From positions 177,235 to 241,234 of the forward strand of contig NZ_BAJY01000001.1 in the NCBI RefSeq assembly GCF_000613945.1: a stretch of DNA of 64,000 nt, written 5' to 3'. Position 1 is the stretch's first letter, and every line of letters starts with the position of its first letter. Source of the stretch: Prevotella falsenii DSM 22864 = JCM 15124. GTDB lineage: Bacteria; Bacteroidota; Bacteroidia; Bacteroidales; Bacteroidaceae. Of the stretch, positions 52,706 through 61,956 are shown in pieces. A program made the translations under genes and the position numbers. The notes beneath the pieces were generated by a model, which saw only the letters and a list, made by a program, of their open reading frames with translations, was not told the origin of the DNA and did no database searches.

Positions 52706-54367
52706 ATGAAACAAGTATTACAAATCCGTTGCAAAAATAATAAAAAAACTTTAGAAGTCCCAATCGGCAGCACACTTTATGAAGTTTATGGTGCATTTAA
52801 TTTGAAAATGGACTTCGGACCGGTGAGCGCAAAGGTGAACAACAAGGCGACAGGAATGAATTATCAGGTCTTTCAAAATAAAGACGTTGAGTTTCTCGAC
52901 CTTCATGCAGCGTCGGGCTTACGTACTTACACCCGCTCGCTGTTTATGGTGCTGTGCAAAGCCGTACACGACCTTTATCCAAAGAGCAAAGTTGTGATAG
53001 ATACTCCTGTGTCGAATGGCTACTACTGCAACATCAGTATAGGGCACACCGTTACCGAAGACGATGTAACAAGGATACGTCGGCAAATGCAAAGCATCAT
53101 AGACAGAGCCTTGCCCATACGACACTACGACACTACAACCGAGCAAGCTATCAATATGTTCCGCGAGTTGGGCGACGAAGCGAAGGTGAAACTCCTTGAG
53201 AGTATGGGCTCGCTCTATACCACTTATTACAAGTTGGACGACTACGTGGACTACTACTACGGTTCGATGCTTACGAACACATCGCAGATTAAGCTCTTCG
53301 GAGTTGAGAAATTCTTCGACGGACTGCTGCTCCGCGTGCCCTCGGCGGAGAACCCTGCTAAGTTAGACGACTTTATAAACCAAGACAAAATGTTTGAAGT
53401 ATTCAGGGTTCACCATCGTTGGCAAGACATTTTGGGTGTGCGGACGGTGGGCGATTTCAACGAAGCCGTGAAGCAAGGATATTCCAACGACCTTATAAAC
53501 GTGAGCGAAGCATTGCAGGAAAAGAAGATTTCGCAAATGGCAGAAACCATTGCAAATAAAGAAGGTGTGCGGGTTGTGCTGATAGCCGGACCCTCATCGA
53601 GTGGGAAAACTACCTTCTGTAAACGCCTTTCGGTGCAGTTGCTGACGTGCGGAATAAAGCCGGTACAGATTTCCTTGGACGATTATTTCGTAAATCGCAC
53701 AGACACTCCGAAGGACGAAACGGGCGAATACGACTACGAAAATCTGTATGCGCTGAATATTCCGCTCATCAACGAGCAATTTACAGCCTTGTTTCAAGGC
53801 GAAGAAGTGCAGCTGCCAAGCTATAATTTCCAAACCGGTAAAAGCGAGATGAAAGGCAAAAAGTTGCGTTTAAAGCCCAACAACGTGCTGATAGTGGAAG
53901 GCATACACGCACTGAATCCGATGCTGACGAAGGATATTGCCGACGAAAAGAAGTTCCGCATCTACGCTTCTGCACTGACAACCATTCTGTTAGACGACCA
54001 TAATTACATTCCAACAACCGACAATCGACTTATTCGCCGCATTGTTCGCGACTACAAGTATCGCGGTTGTTCGGCGCAAGAAACCATACGTCGCTGGCCA
54101 AGTGTGCGCGCCGGCGAAAAGAAATGGATATTCCCATATCAGGAAAATGCCGATGCCATGTTCAACACAGCTATGCTCTACGAGGTTGCAGTGCTGAAAG
54201 CGCAGGCTGAAGCCGTATTGGAACAAGTGCCGGAAAAGTGCGATGAATATGCCGAAGCCTATCGTTTGCGCAAATTCTTAAGCTATTTTGCATCGCTGCC
54301 TTTCCGCAGTTTGCCGCCCACATCGTTGCTCCGAGAGTTTTTGGGAGGCTCGTCGTTCAAGTATTAA
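52706..54367 (+). CDS. nucleoside kinase with TGS domain (uridine kinase-like)
   Basis: 553 residues. N-terminal TGS-like domain (LEVPIGSTLYEVYGAFNLKMDF), a ThrRS-like SAD part (IRRQMQSIIDRALPIRHYDTT), then a P-loop kinase with Walker A VLIAGPSSSGKTTFCKRLS (about 292-310) and LIVEGIHALNPML. This fusion is conserved in Bacteroidetes and Firmicutes and is usually called nucleoside (uridine) kinase; the true substrate is uncertain. Confidence 0.88.
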   Translation: MKQVLQIRCKNNKKTLEVPIGSTLYEVYGAFNLKMDFGPVSAKVNNKATGMNYQVFQNKDVEFLDLHAASGLRTYTRSLFMVLCKAVHDLYPKSKVVIDTPVSNGYYCNISIGHTVTEDDVTRIRRQMQSIIDRALPIRHYDTTTEQAINMFRELGDEAKVKLLESMGSLYTTYYKLDDYVDYYYGSMLTNTSQIKLFGVEKFFDGLLLRVPSAENPAKLDDFINQDKMFEVFRVHHRWQDILGVRTVGDFNEAVKQGYSNDLINVSEALQEKKISQMAETIANKEGVRVVLIAGPSSSGKTTFCKRLSVQLLTCGIKPVQISLDDYFVNRTDTPKDETGEYDYENLYALNIPLINEQFTALFQGEEVQLPSYNFQTGKSEMKGKKLRLKPNNVLIVEGIHALNPMLTKDIADEKKFRIYASALTTILLDDHNYIPTTDNRLIRRIVRDYKYRGCSAQETIRRWPSVRAGEKKWIFPYQENADAMFNTAMLYEVAVLKAQAEAVLEQVPEKCDEYAEAYRLRKFLSYFASLPFRSLPPTSLLREFLGGSSFKY

Positions 54368-54479
54368 GCGTATTTCAAGAAGGTTGTATCGCAGTTTCCC
54401 ATCACGACTTATAATCGTTGAACTTTCATTAAATATGCGAACGGTTTGGAATAATGAACGGACAACACTTTATTTTTAT

Positions 54480-54938
54480 AATGTGAGTTCGGCAAATAAA
54501 GCAAGTTAAACAGGTCATCTCGCAGGCGTTTTTAAGCAAGTCCGCTAATGAAACAGTGCAAGCTTTTCGGTTCAATCTTGTAAAGATTATTCTCTTAAAA
54601 AATGATAATTGCGGTTTGACATTGCGAAACCGTAGGTTTTACAACGCAAAACCTACGGTTTTACCGTGCAAAACAGCCGCTTTCGCAATGCAAAACAATA
54701 GGTTTTGTAATACACTGACGGATAGATAGTTATACAATAGCGATGCTTGCGAAAAATGTTTACGTTTTTATTGCCTTCTTTTTGCCATAAAATAGCATAA
54801 GTTCGGTGTACGAATTTGAGGACGAAGGCACTTCATTTCTTTTCTTGATGACAAGCATGTTAAATCATAAACAGTTCTTTCTTTAAGCATATTATATAAA
54901 CAATATACCGACATAATTCTTATATCGAACCCACGTTT
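54480..54938 (+). mobile_element. 459-bp inverted-repeat element with hairpin repeat copy 6 (arms T/T/G)
   Basis: Left end AATGTGAGTTCGGCAAATAAA (54480-54500) and right end, inverted (ATTCTTATATCGAACCCACG, about 54915-54934), match the 444-bp element at 42558, with more drift. It carries the hairpin core with arms CGTAGG, CCTACG and CAGCCG (54632-54680), and the inner GTTCGGTGTA end copy near 54800. No coding potential seen. Confidence 0.6.
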
Positions 54939-54974
54939 TTATAAGAAAACCATTAAAAATTAAAGTTTTATTAC

Positions 54975-54983
54975 TATATTTGC
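54975..54983 (+). promoter_or_regulatory. -7 box of the first secreted-protein pair
   Basis: TATATTTGC matches TAnnTTTG. The first gene begins at 55160, so the leader would be about 170 bases. The leader has a tiny frame, ATGAAACTAAACGAGTAG at 55009, that stops after five codons and may be a mini-leader. Confidence 0.5.
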
Positions 54984-55159
54984 AGACTAAACATAATAAC
55001 TTTCAACCATGAAACTAAACGAGTAGATAACTTCTGTCTCCAAAAGACTGTAATTTGAGTATATTCGCACCTTTGTTGTGGCAAGGGATAAGTTAGGAAT
55101 ATGAGTTGAAAGGGTTTACCGAATGGCGAATGAAAAATTATCTTATTTAAATTTTTAAT

Positions 55160-55630
55160 ATGAAGAAAATCTGTTTTTTACAACTATTTCTCGTGATAGC
55201 ACTTGCCGTCCATGCGCAGCCAACAAAAATATTCGTGTGGCTTGCAACGGGCGAACAAGTAACGTACAATCTTGCCGACCGTCCCAAGATGGTGGTAGAG
55301 AACGACAACGTACATCTAACCACGACAACGGCAGACATCGTATATGCTGCCAAAGATATTAAGAAGGTTACCTTTGACGGACAAACCGATGGTATCGAAC
55401 AAGCAACAACGGCCGGTAAAACCGGCGAAGCTACGCTCTCGCAAGAGTTTATGACGCTTACAGGATTTAAGTCTGGTGAAGCGGTACATATCTTTGATGC
55501 TGCCGGACGGCTCATTGTCAGCGATGCTATCAACTCAGACGGTAGCTTGACCATTATGCTCAGTACCTTTAAACAAGGTGTATATATCGTTAAAACACAG
55601 TACAAATCGTTTAAGTTTATTAAGAAATGA
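55160..55630 (+). CDS. secreted protein with type IX secretion-like C-terminus (pair 1, short)
   Basis: 156 residues with a signal peptide ending AVHAQ. The N-terminal part has DIKKVTFDG; the C-terminal 75 residues (EAVHIFDAAGRLIV, GVYIVKTQYKSFKFIKK) resemble a T9SS type A sorting domain. Its stop overlaps the start of the longer partner (ATGA). Paralogous to the gene at 57694. Probably exported and placed on or released from the outer surface. Confidence 0.7.
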   Translation: MKKICFLQLFLVIALAVHAQPTKIFVWLATGEQVTYNLADRPKMVVENDNVHLTTTTADIVYAAKDIKKVTFDGQTDGIEQATTAGKTGEATLSQEFMTLTGFKSGEAVHIFDAAGRLIVSDAINSDGSLTIMLSTFKQGVYIVKTQYKSFKFIKK

Positions 55631-57057
55631 GAAAGCATTTTATCTCCAAAGCTCTCACCTTAGCTCTTCTTTTCTGTGCCACAACGGCATCTGCGCAAGG
55701 TGTTTACATTTACAAGAATGGCAAGAAGCAAGTGTTTAAGTCAGAAGAAGTAGATAGTTTGGTCTTCTTCTCTACTGCCGACAACAGTACACCGAGTGTT
55801 TCCGATGAAACGTTTGAACTTCCCGTTGCCGATTTTACCAAGACTCTTTCTGACCTCAAGCCCGAAGAAGAGGCACGAGGCTTCAGCGTTAATCAGCCGA
55901 ATAGCACTAAACTGGTATTGGAAAAGACTGCCGATGGACAAACATACCATTGGGAATATAACGGCAACGGGCAAGGAGTGTACATGTATGCTAAATGTTT
56001 GATAGCATCGGAAAAGATTGATGCTTTCAAAGCATTCCTACGCAAACAGGGCTACGAACTCGAAGTGGGCGCATCGATGAACGATGATGTAAAGGTATAT
56101 GTGAATAAGACAGCTAAGACCGTTGTATATATTAATAAGGAGGGGAGCAGAGCCGAATACTTCTTCGGGGCTTATGATGAAAGCTTTACTTCTTGGACGC
56201 GTGTATCATTCCTGAACGACAATACCACGGCTACATGGTTGCCATTCTACGGGCGCGGTGCCACTGTAGAACTGATGCAGCTTTTCGAGAAGCGCATGAA
56301 CCACAAACTGAACGCTGAAAAGTCGAAACCGGATAATGGCGTCTATGTTTATGATACCGGCGAGACACGCTGGCCAAGTGTGAAATACTGGTTCGATGTT
56401 CATACGAAGAATAGTCTTGAAGAGGCTTCTATATTTGTTGATGTCAATAATATTCCTACTCCGGAGCAAGTTACAACTTATCTGAAAACTTCTAACCACA
56501 TCTACACCGGTATGAACGATTCGGAAGGCGATGTCATTTACTACAACTATGACCAAAAGTCAGCTTGCTTTGTAAAGATGGAAGATAAGACAGGAGGAAA
56601 GACCGAATACCTTCCGCAAATGCACTACGCCTATGCAGATCTCAGCAAACAGCTTCCACCGCTCACTGTCGATTTCCCTATGCCGATAGTAACCTTCGGT
56701 ACAAAGACATTGGAAGAGATTACGGCTGAGTATCGTAAGCAGTCTTATTACAAGAGCGAAGAAACCATTGACTTAGGAATAGTTATCAATACCACTTCTG
56801 AAGACTTCCCTAAGATACTTCTACTTGAAGATGGCGGCAAGTATTGCGCAGCTATGGTAATAACCTTCAACAACCTAACAGCTCGTTCACCTTATATCGT
56901 AGACCTCCTCCAAAAGAACGGATACGAGAACGCAGTGGGTGTGAGCGCACTTCCTACATTTATTAACAAGCAGAACAATGTGATGGTTCAGTTCGACCTG
57001 AATGATATTCTGCAAATGGGCTGGTTCACTATCTCGTTCCAGCCAAATGAATTTTAA
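55627..57057 (+). CDS. secreted protein, partner of the short protein (pair 1, long)
   Basis: 476 residues with a signal peptide ending TASAQG, then SEEVDSLVFFS, a motif shared in pattern with the short protein and with pair 2. The rest is a large domain with YHWEYNGNGQGVYMYAK, TWLPFYGRGATVELMQLFE and SPYIVDLLQKNGYENAVG, not recognised. No T9SS tail is obvious. Start overlaps the previous stop. Confidence 0.65.
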   Translation: MRKHFISKALTLALLFCATTASAQGVYIYKNGKKQVFKSEEVDSLVFFSTADNSTPSVSDETFELPVADFTKTLSDLKPEEEARGFSVNQPNSTKLVLEKTADGQTYHWEYNGNGQGVYMYAKCLIASEKIDAFKAFLRKQGYELEVGASMNDDVKVYVNKTAKTVVYINKEGSRAEYFFGAYDESFTSWTRVSFLNDNTTATWLPFYGRGATVELMQLFEKRMNHKLNAEKSKPDNGVYVYDTGETRWPSVKYWFDVHTKNSLEEASIFVDVNNIPTPEQVTTYLKTSNHIYTGMNDSEGDVIYYNYDQKSACFVKMEDKTGGKTEYLPQMHYAYADLSKQLPPLTVDFPMPIVTFGTKTLEEITAEYRKQSYYKSEETIDLGIVINTTSEDFPKILLLEDGGKYCAAMVITFNNLTARSPYIVDLLQKNGYENAVGVSALPTFINKQNNVMVQFDLNDILQMGWFTISFQPNEF

Positions 57058-57089
57058 GATGGGCAACAATAGATAAAGTACCATCGGTT

Positions 57090-57460
57090 TTTTCGGTTCA
57101 ATCATGTAAAGATTATTCCGTTAAAAAGCGATAGCTGCGTTTTTGCATTTCGAAAGCGGCTGTTTTGCAACGTAAAACTTACGTTTTTACCTTGCAAAAC
57201 AGCCGCTTTTGGAACGTCAAACAATAGGTTTTGCAATGCACTGATGGTTAGAGAGTTAAGCGAAAGCTATGTTTATGAAAAATGTTTATATGTTTATAAC
57301 CTGCTTTTCGTTTATAAAACAACGTGGATTCGGTGTAATAATTCGCCGAAGAAACTTCGCTTCTTTCTGTTTGTAAGCATACTAAACCACAATCAGTTCT
57401 TCCTTTAAGCATCTTGTAAATTATATAATGGCGTAACTCTTATATCGAACTTACATCATT
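57090..57460 (+). repeat. intergenic hairpin repeat, copy 7 (arms G/T-like/G) with end fragment
   Basis: Arm A is CGGCTGTTTTGC (57157-57168), arm B a CTTACG variant and arm C GCAAAACAGCCG, so A pairs with C. The tail AACAATAGGTTTTGCAATGC follows; an inner end copy (GGATTCGGTGTAATAATT) and a right end (CTTATATCGAACTTACATC, near 57440-57458) are present. Fills most of the 636-bp gap; a TACCTTTAC -7-like box lies at 57543. Confidence 0.8.
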
Positions 57461-57693
57461 ATTTCTTTCTATAAAGAGTATGTAATATTGTTAATTTAGC
57501 ACAAATTCCTTAAAAGAGATTAAGTTTTTCCAAATTTACTTGTACCTTTACAAACTAATAATGCCTTGCTACAATAGCGTGTAAATGCTTTTCATGTACA
57601 AGGAATTATAAACGAAATCCGGAAAATCACGAAATAGAGAATTGGAAAATCTGAAATTATATAACTTAAACATTAACTTAAATATCAATCATT

Positions 57694-58179
57694 ATGAAGA
57701 AAAGACTATTCTCAATTGTCGTAACAAGCATAATGACAATGGGCTTCTCGCAAGTTCATGCGCAGATGCAGCTCGTGGTTACACCACAATCGGGTGATGT
57801 CGGCAAGTATGCCATAACAGACATTCAGAAGATAACCTTTGCTGCTGATGGCTTGCACATCATTGGAAGTGCTTTTACAGTAGAACCTGTGTGGAAGTTA
57901 TCTGCCATTAAAGACATTAGGTTTGTCAAGACGACAGATGGAATCGGTAAAGTAGGCAACAGCGAAACGGGGGGAATAAAGATTTCCCAACGTGGCGATA
58001 TGCTTTACATCAACGGCTTAAATGCCGAACAAACAGATGTTGCCATCTACGACCTGAAGGGTCGCACAATGCTACGCACGAAAGTTGCTGACGGCGAAGG
58101 CATCGATGTATCAAGCCTGCAATATGGCGTATTTATTATCAAAGTTAAAAACACAACCTTTAAATTCGTAAAACAATGA
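57694..58179 (+). CDS. secreted protein with type IX secretion-like C-terminus (pair 2, short)
   Basis: 161 residues, signal peptide ending QVHAQ. It has ITDIQKITFAADG and LSAIKDIRFVK motifs, then a T9SS-like tail (DVAIYDLKGRTMLRTKVA, GVFIIKVKNTTFKFVKQ). Paralog of the gene at 55160. Its stop overlaps the start of the next gene. Confidence 0.7.
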   Translation: MKKRLFSIVVTSIMTMGFSQVHAQMQLVVTPQSGDVGKYAITDIQKITFAADGLHIIGSAFTVEPVWKLSAIKDIRFVKTTDGIGKVGNSETGGIKISQRGDMLYINGLNAEQTDVAIYDLKGRTMLRTKVADGEGIDVSSLQYGVFIIKVKNTTFKFVKQ

Positions 58180-59474
58180 AAAAGAATATATTACTTTGCC
58201 TTATGGCAATCTTTAGTCTGACAGCATTTGCACAGACAGAACCCAACCGTTTGGTAGTATTGGAAAAGACCAATTCTCACAAGGCGTTCATAGTAGACCG
58301 TATAGATAACATTTTCTTTGCAACTGTTGAAGGCAGAGTTGCAGCCGATGTAACCTTTAAAGACTACAAGACCGGTCCTACCGGCGATACTATTTGGGTG
58401 GCAGTAACGAAGACACCGGAATGTAAATCGTATAAGATTGCTTGTATCCCACAGTCTCTTTCAAGCAAGATAACTACCGATGAGATTGCCGTTTCTTACT
58501 TTGAGAGAACCAATCAGACCATGATGCAAGACGATTTCACGAATGCACAGATGACCGGTTTCGACCAACCGTTCAACGATAATACACCTTATACCATCAT
58601 TACGCTTGGCTATGATAAGTACGGTGTAGCCTGCAGCATGTCGAAAGCAGAATTTACAACTCCCAAGAAACCGCTTGTAGGAACACCTAAGGTAACGGGC
58701 GAAATCTTAAATACAACTGCTACGACCATAAAAGCTAAGTTCACAGGCAATGCAGATGCTAAGGGCTATGCTTTCTGTATCTTCCTCAAGGGTGAAGCTC
58801 AAAAGCAGTTTGAACAGTTCGGTCCGATGATGGGATTGACCAATATGGGCGATATGATTAAGAAGTGGGGCGTTAAATGCACCGGCGAATACACATACGA
58901 ATGGACCGGCATGCAGCCTAATACCGACTACGAAATCTATGTGCAAGCGTGGGACGTACAGGAAACCTATGCAGATATGGTTGTTGTTCCGGTTACAACA
59001 AAGAAACTTGGTGGCACCGGCGTTGCAAAAGTAAATATCGAAATCAAGGAGTTTGCAAAAAGTGGCGATAGTTACTACCAACGTGTAATATACACACCAA
59101 ACGCCGAATGCTCGTTGCATAGAGACATTATCATTGAAAAGCAGGCGTTCGACAAATCCGATATGGGAGAAGCAGGTGTTATAGCACTATTGAAGGAAGA
59201 CCACGATAAGGATCCATATTGGAACCAGTACGGTGTCGATGATGCAACTTGGAATGCCAATCCTTCAACAACATACTATGCTTGCTCTTTGGCTAAGAAC
59301 ATAAACGACGAATGGGGACCACTCGAAAAGGTAGAATTTACCACCCCGGCCGCTCCGGCCGGCAGCAAGGTTGCTCCGACTCGCATTGCACAAGGAACAT
59401 CTAAAGGTGTAACGCAGATACCTTTTATAAATGCAGGAAAGAAGCAATCGGAGTTCCGGATAATTCAAAAGTAA
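58176..59474 (+). CDS. secreted protein with fibronectin-like part (pair 2, long)
   Basis: 432 residues with a signal peptide ending TAFAQ, then RIDNIFFATVEG. Middle region (TATTIKAKFTGNADAKGYAF; TGEYTYEWTGMQPNTDYEIYVQAWD) has the look of a fibronectin type III domain, and similar beta patterns repeat toward the C-terminus. The last residues (QSEFRIIQK) are weakly T9SS-like. It likely works with the short protein at the cell surface. A terminator follows. Confidence 0.65.
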   Translation: MKKNILLCLMAIFSLTAFAQTEPNRLVVLEKTNSHKAFIVDRIDNIFFATVEGRVAADVTFKDYKTGPTGDTIWVAVTKTPECKSYKIACIPQSLSSKITTDEIAVSYFERTNQTMMQDDFTNAQMTGFDQPFNDNTPYTIITLGYDKYGVACSMSKAEFTTPKKPLVGTPKVTGEILNTTATTIKAKFTGNADAKGYAFCIFLKGEAQKQFEQFGPMMGLTNMGDMIKKWGVKCTGEYTYEWTGMQPNTDYEIYVQAWDVQETYADMVVVPVTTKKLGGTGVAKVNIEIKEFAKSGDSYYQRVIYTPNAECSLHRDIIIEKQAFDKSDMGEAGVIALLKEDHDKDPYWNQYGVDDATWNANPSTTYYACSLAKNINDEWGPLEKVEFTTPAAPAGSKVAPTRIAQGTSKGVTQIPFINAGKKQSEFRIIQK

Positions 59475-59488
59475 CATAAAAAAGACGA

Positions 59489-59542
59489 GCGTGTAAAGTA
59501 AACGACGTGTGTTAATGGTTTAACACAGTTTACTTCACACGC
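59489..59542 (+). terminator. intrinsic terminator after pair 2
   Basis: GCGTGTAAAGTAAAC and GTTTACTTCACACGC form a nearly perfect 15-bp stem with one mismatch, plus an inner GTGTTAA...TTAACAC stem. A short T-run follows the right arm. Confidence 0.85.
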
Positions 59543-59615
59543 TTTTATAATTTCAGCCATTGGGTGTAAATTCATGCAATGGTTTTTATAAACAACTCTA
59601 AAACCAATATTATTT

Positions 59616-61178
59616 ATGAAGAAGCTTTGTACATTCTTCTTGTTCTCCGTCCTTTTCGCAACTATGGCGGTGGCACAGGACGCTCCGACGGTCATCACAC
59701 AACCGGCAGAGGGCAACACCATTAACCTTTATCGAACAACCACCGGTTTCGAATCAGTGTACTACCATGGGGTTCCTCATAAGGGCACAGGCGACTGGCA
59801 GCGACTCGTATTTGGTAATGACGGTGCCGTATATCTTGAAAATCCCATCAATTCGTTTTATGGGAAGACATGGATTAAGGGCGCACGCACCGAGGGAGAC
59901 ACTATTGCTTTTCAACTGCCGCAAGCCATTTTTTCCGAAAAAGATGTATCTACGGGGGAATTGAACTATGGCTTTCTCTATTGTATACATGCAGCCAAAC
60001 AAGGCGGGAAGGATACTTTTGTACCCAACGAGGGCAAGGAAAACCAAGTCCTTAAGTATGTATGGCGCAATGATTCTCTCATAATGGTAGTCAAGGAGGG
60101 CGAAATGATTGGTATGTGCCGTGCCAATGGTGCTTGGACAAGCTATGCCGAAGCTACCTACAAAGCCACTCGTAAGGACGACAACAAACTTGCACCACCC
60201 GCATCAGCTAAGGTTTGGGACGGTCTTGTGCTCTATATGGACATGGCGGGGAAATCGCAACTCTATCCTGTGAAATATGCTATCGACGGCAACGATGTGT
60301 ACTTGGGCGACTTGTCGGCAAACGTAAAGGGTTACTGGATAAAGGGAACGAAGAATGGTACCACCGTAACCTTCCCTCCAACATCGTATCTCGGCATCGA
60401 CCGCACGACGGCTTGCTATGTTTATGTCTCATCAGCCGTCATGGGAAAAGGCAAGAACGAAATGGGTAACGAGTTTGACAAAGCGTGTATGAATAACGAA
60501 CCTCTTGTTTTTACTTACGATGCTGAAAAGAACTCGCTGAGCACGAAAGGTATATTGATGGTACACAAGAGTGCTGACGACGACCGTAGCACTTACATCT
60601 TCGACACTTATCGCTATGCGCTTATCAATCAGTGGGACAAGAAGGCGGCTGCTCCAATGCCACCAAAACCTACAGCCTACCAACCTTACGACCCGAGTCC
60701 GTGGGGTGGTCCCGGAGGATTACAGTTCATGTTGAGCTACTACTCGGCTGACTTTGATTATCTTGACCCGGCGCATCTCTACTATAATCTCTACATAGAC
60801 GGCGAGCGGCAAACTTTCGTACCTGCCACTTACAAGAACCTAAAGACAGAGATGACCGACATTCCTTACACTTTTTATGACCAATACGACTTCTACAGGT
60901 ATGATGAGAACTCGCGTGCTATCTATTTCTACAAGGAAGTAAAAGAGAAAGTGGGTATAGAAGCTCTGTATATCGACGGCGATAAGCGGCTCAGCTCCGG
61001 CATTACAGAATACCAAATATCGCCTACCGGGATAAACTTCGCTACGGCAAAGCAGATAGAACGTATTGAGTTCTACGACCTATCAGGCCGTATCATCAGC
61101 CACCCGGAAAAAGGAATTTACGTGCAAACTACCATCTATACCGATGATTCTCGGGTATCAAAGAAGATAGTGAGATAG
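59616..61178 (+). CDS. secreted protein with type IX secretion-like C-terminus
   Basis: 520 residues, signal peptide ending AVAQD. The body has repeated WIKGARTEGDTIAFQLP- and YWIKGTKNGTTVTFPP-type segments, suggesting two related beta domains, a Pro-rich link (PMPPKPTAYQPYDPSP), and a T9SS-like tail IEFYDLSGRII then GIYVQTTIYTDDS ending in KKIVR. Follows pair 2 but has its own leader. Probably surface-attached. Confidence 0.7.
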   Translation: MKKLCTFFLFSVLFATMAVAQDAPTVITQPAEGNTINLYRTTTGFESVYYHGVPHKGTGDWQRLVFGNDGAVYLENPINSFYGKTWIKGARTEGDTIAFQLPQAIFSEKDVSTGELNYGFLYCIHAAKQGGKDTFVPNEGKENQVLKYVWRNDSLIMVVKEGEMIGMCRANGAWTSYAEATYKATRKDDNKLAPPASAKVWDGLVLYMDMAGKSQLYPVKYAIDGNDVYLGDLSANVKGYWIKGTKNGTTVTFPPTSYLGIDRTTACYVYVSSAVMGKGKNEMGNEFDKACMNNEPLVFTYDAEKNSLSTKGILMVHKSADDDRSTYIFDTYRYALINQWDKKAAAPMPPKPTAYQPYDPSPWGGPGGLQFMLSYYSADFDYLDPAHLYYNLYIDGERQTFVPATYKNLKTEMTDIPYTFYDQYDFYRYDENSRAIYFYKEVKEKVGIEALYIDGDKRLSSGITEYQISPTGINFATAKQIERIEFYDLSGRIISHPEKGIYVQTTIYTDDSRVSKKIVR

Positions 61179-61229
61179 TTCCAATATAAGGCACAGTGGG
61201 TTTTCGAGGAACGAGAAAAGAACGAAAAG

Positions 61230-61524
61230 AAAGCAATAAAAACGTAAATATTTTTCACAAGAATACCTATTGTGTAATTATCTCTGCATCAGCGTATTAC
61301 AAAACCTATTGTTTTGCATTCCAAAACCGTAGGTTTTGCACGGTAAAAGCGTAGGTTTTGCGTTGCAAAACCTACGCTTTCGCAACGCCAAAGCGATTAT
61401 ATCACTTTTTAACAGAATTATCTTTACAATATTAAGCCGAAAAGATCGTACCATTTCATCAGTGGGCTTGTTAAAAAATATCTGCGAGATGGTCTGCTTA
61501 ATCTGCTTTTTTATACCGAACCAA
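61230..61524 (-). repeat. intergenic hairpin repeat, copy 8, inverted (arms T/T/T), with left-end fragment
   Basis: Reads on the minus strand from GTTCGGTATAAAAAAGCAG (about 61522) through TTGTAAAGATAATTCTGTTA and the three arms (CGTAGG, CCTACG, CCTACG at 61375-61326) to the tail with ACAATAGGTTTTGTAATACG (61302). The first part matches the left end of the 444-bp element. In the 778-bp gap before tyrS. Confidence 0.8.
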
Positions 61525-61560
61525 CATATCGTTATGGCGATATTCCATGTATAAACAATA

Positions 61561-61610
61561 AGCCTGTCCTTGAGGATATGTGCTAATAGCACGCCTTAAG
61601 GACAGGCTTT
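61561..61610. terminator. intrinsic terminator between secreted-protein gene and tyrS
   Basis: AAGCCTGTCCTTGAGG and CCTTAAGGACAGGCTT form a strong stem with an inner GTGCTAATAGCAC hairpin. Lies between two genes that converge. Confidence 0.85.
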
Positions 61611-61642
61611 GCATTTCTGTTCAGCGCAGGTCGCTTGCAAGA

Positions 61643-61844
61643 ATAAGTAGGTGTTCATAATTAATTGACATTGTATTTACGGCTATTTTCCGGTCAGTCT
61701 GCCGTCTTGAAGAAGGAGTGTAGCGGGCTACACGACGGATGAAAGGCGACAGAATGACGAAAAAGAGACGTGAAGACGATGGCAAAGTGAAAGCATAAAA
61801 GATAAAAGCAATATAGATACGTTTAATTTTGAACACCTACTTAT
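61643..61844. mobile_element. 202-bp miniature inverted-repeat element
   Basis: Left end ATAAGTAGGTGTTCATAATT(AA) (61643-61664) and its inverted right end (61823-61844) match at 21 of 22 bases. No coding frame of note inside; an inner hairpin GTGTAGCGGGCTACAC lies near 61717-61732. This is the layout of a MITE moved by an IS transposase supplied elsewhere. Unrelated to the hairpin repeat family. Confidence 0.75.
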
Positions 61845-61956
61845 CGATTAAACTTGCACTTGTCGGTTTTATTTTATAGGAAAGATAAACAGGCTTGGCT
61901 TTATTCTAAGCCACATTGTCGTTCCTTTTCCATCTTCAGCCTTTTGTGCCATAAAG

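Noticed and set aside
55009..55026. Five-codon frame in the leader of pair 1 as a coding gene
   Set aside because: Too short to call; noted only as a possible mini-leader.
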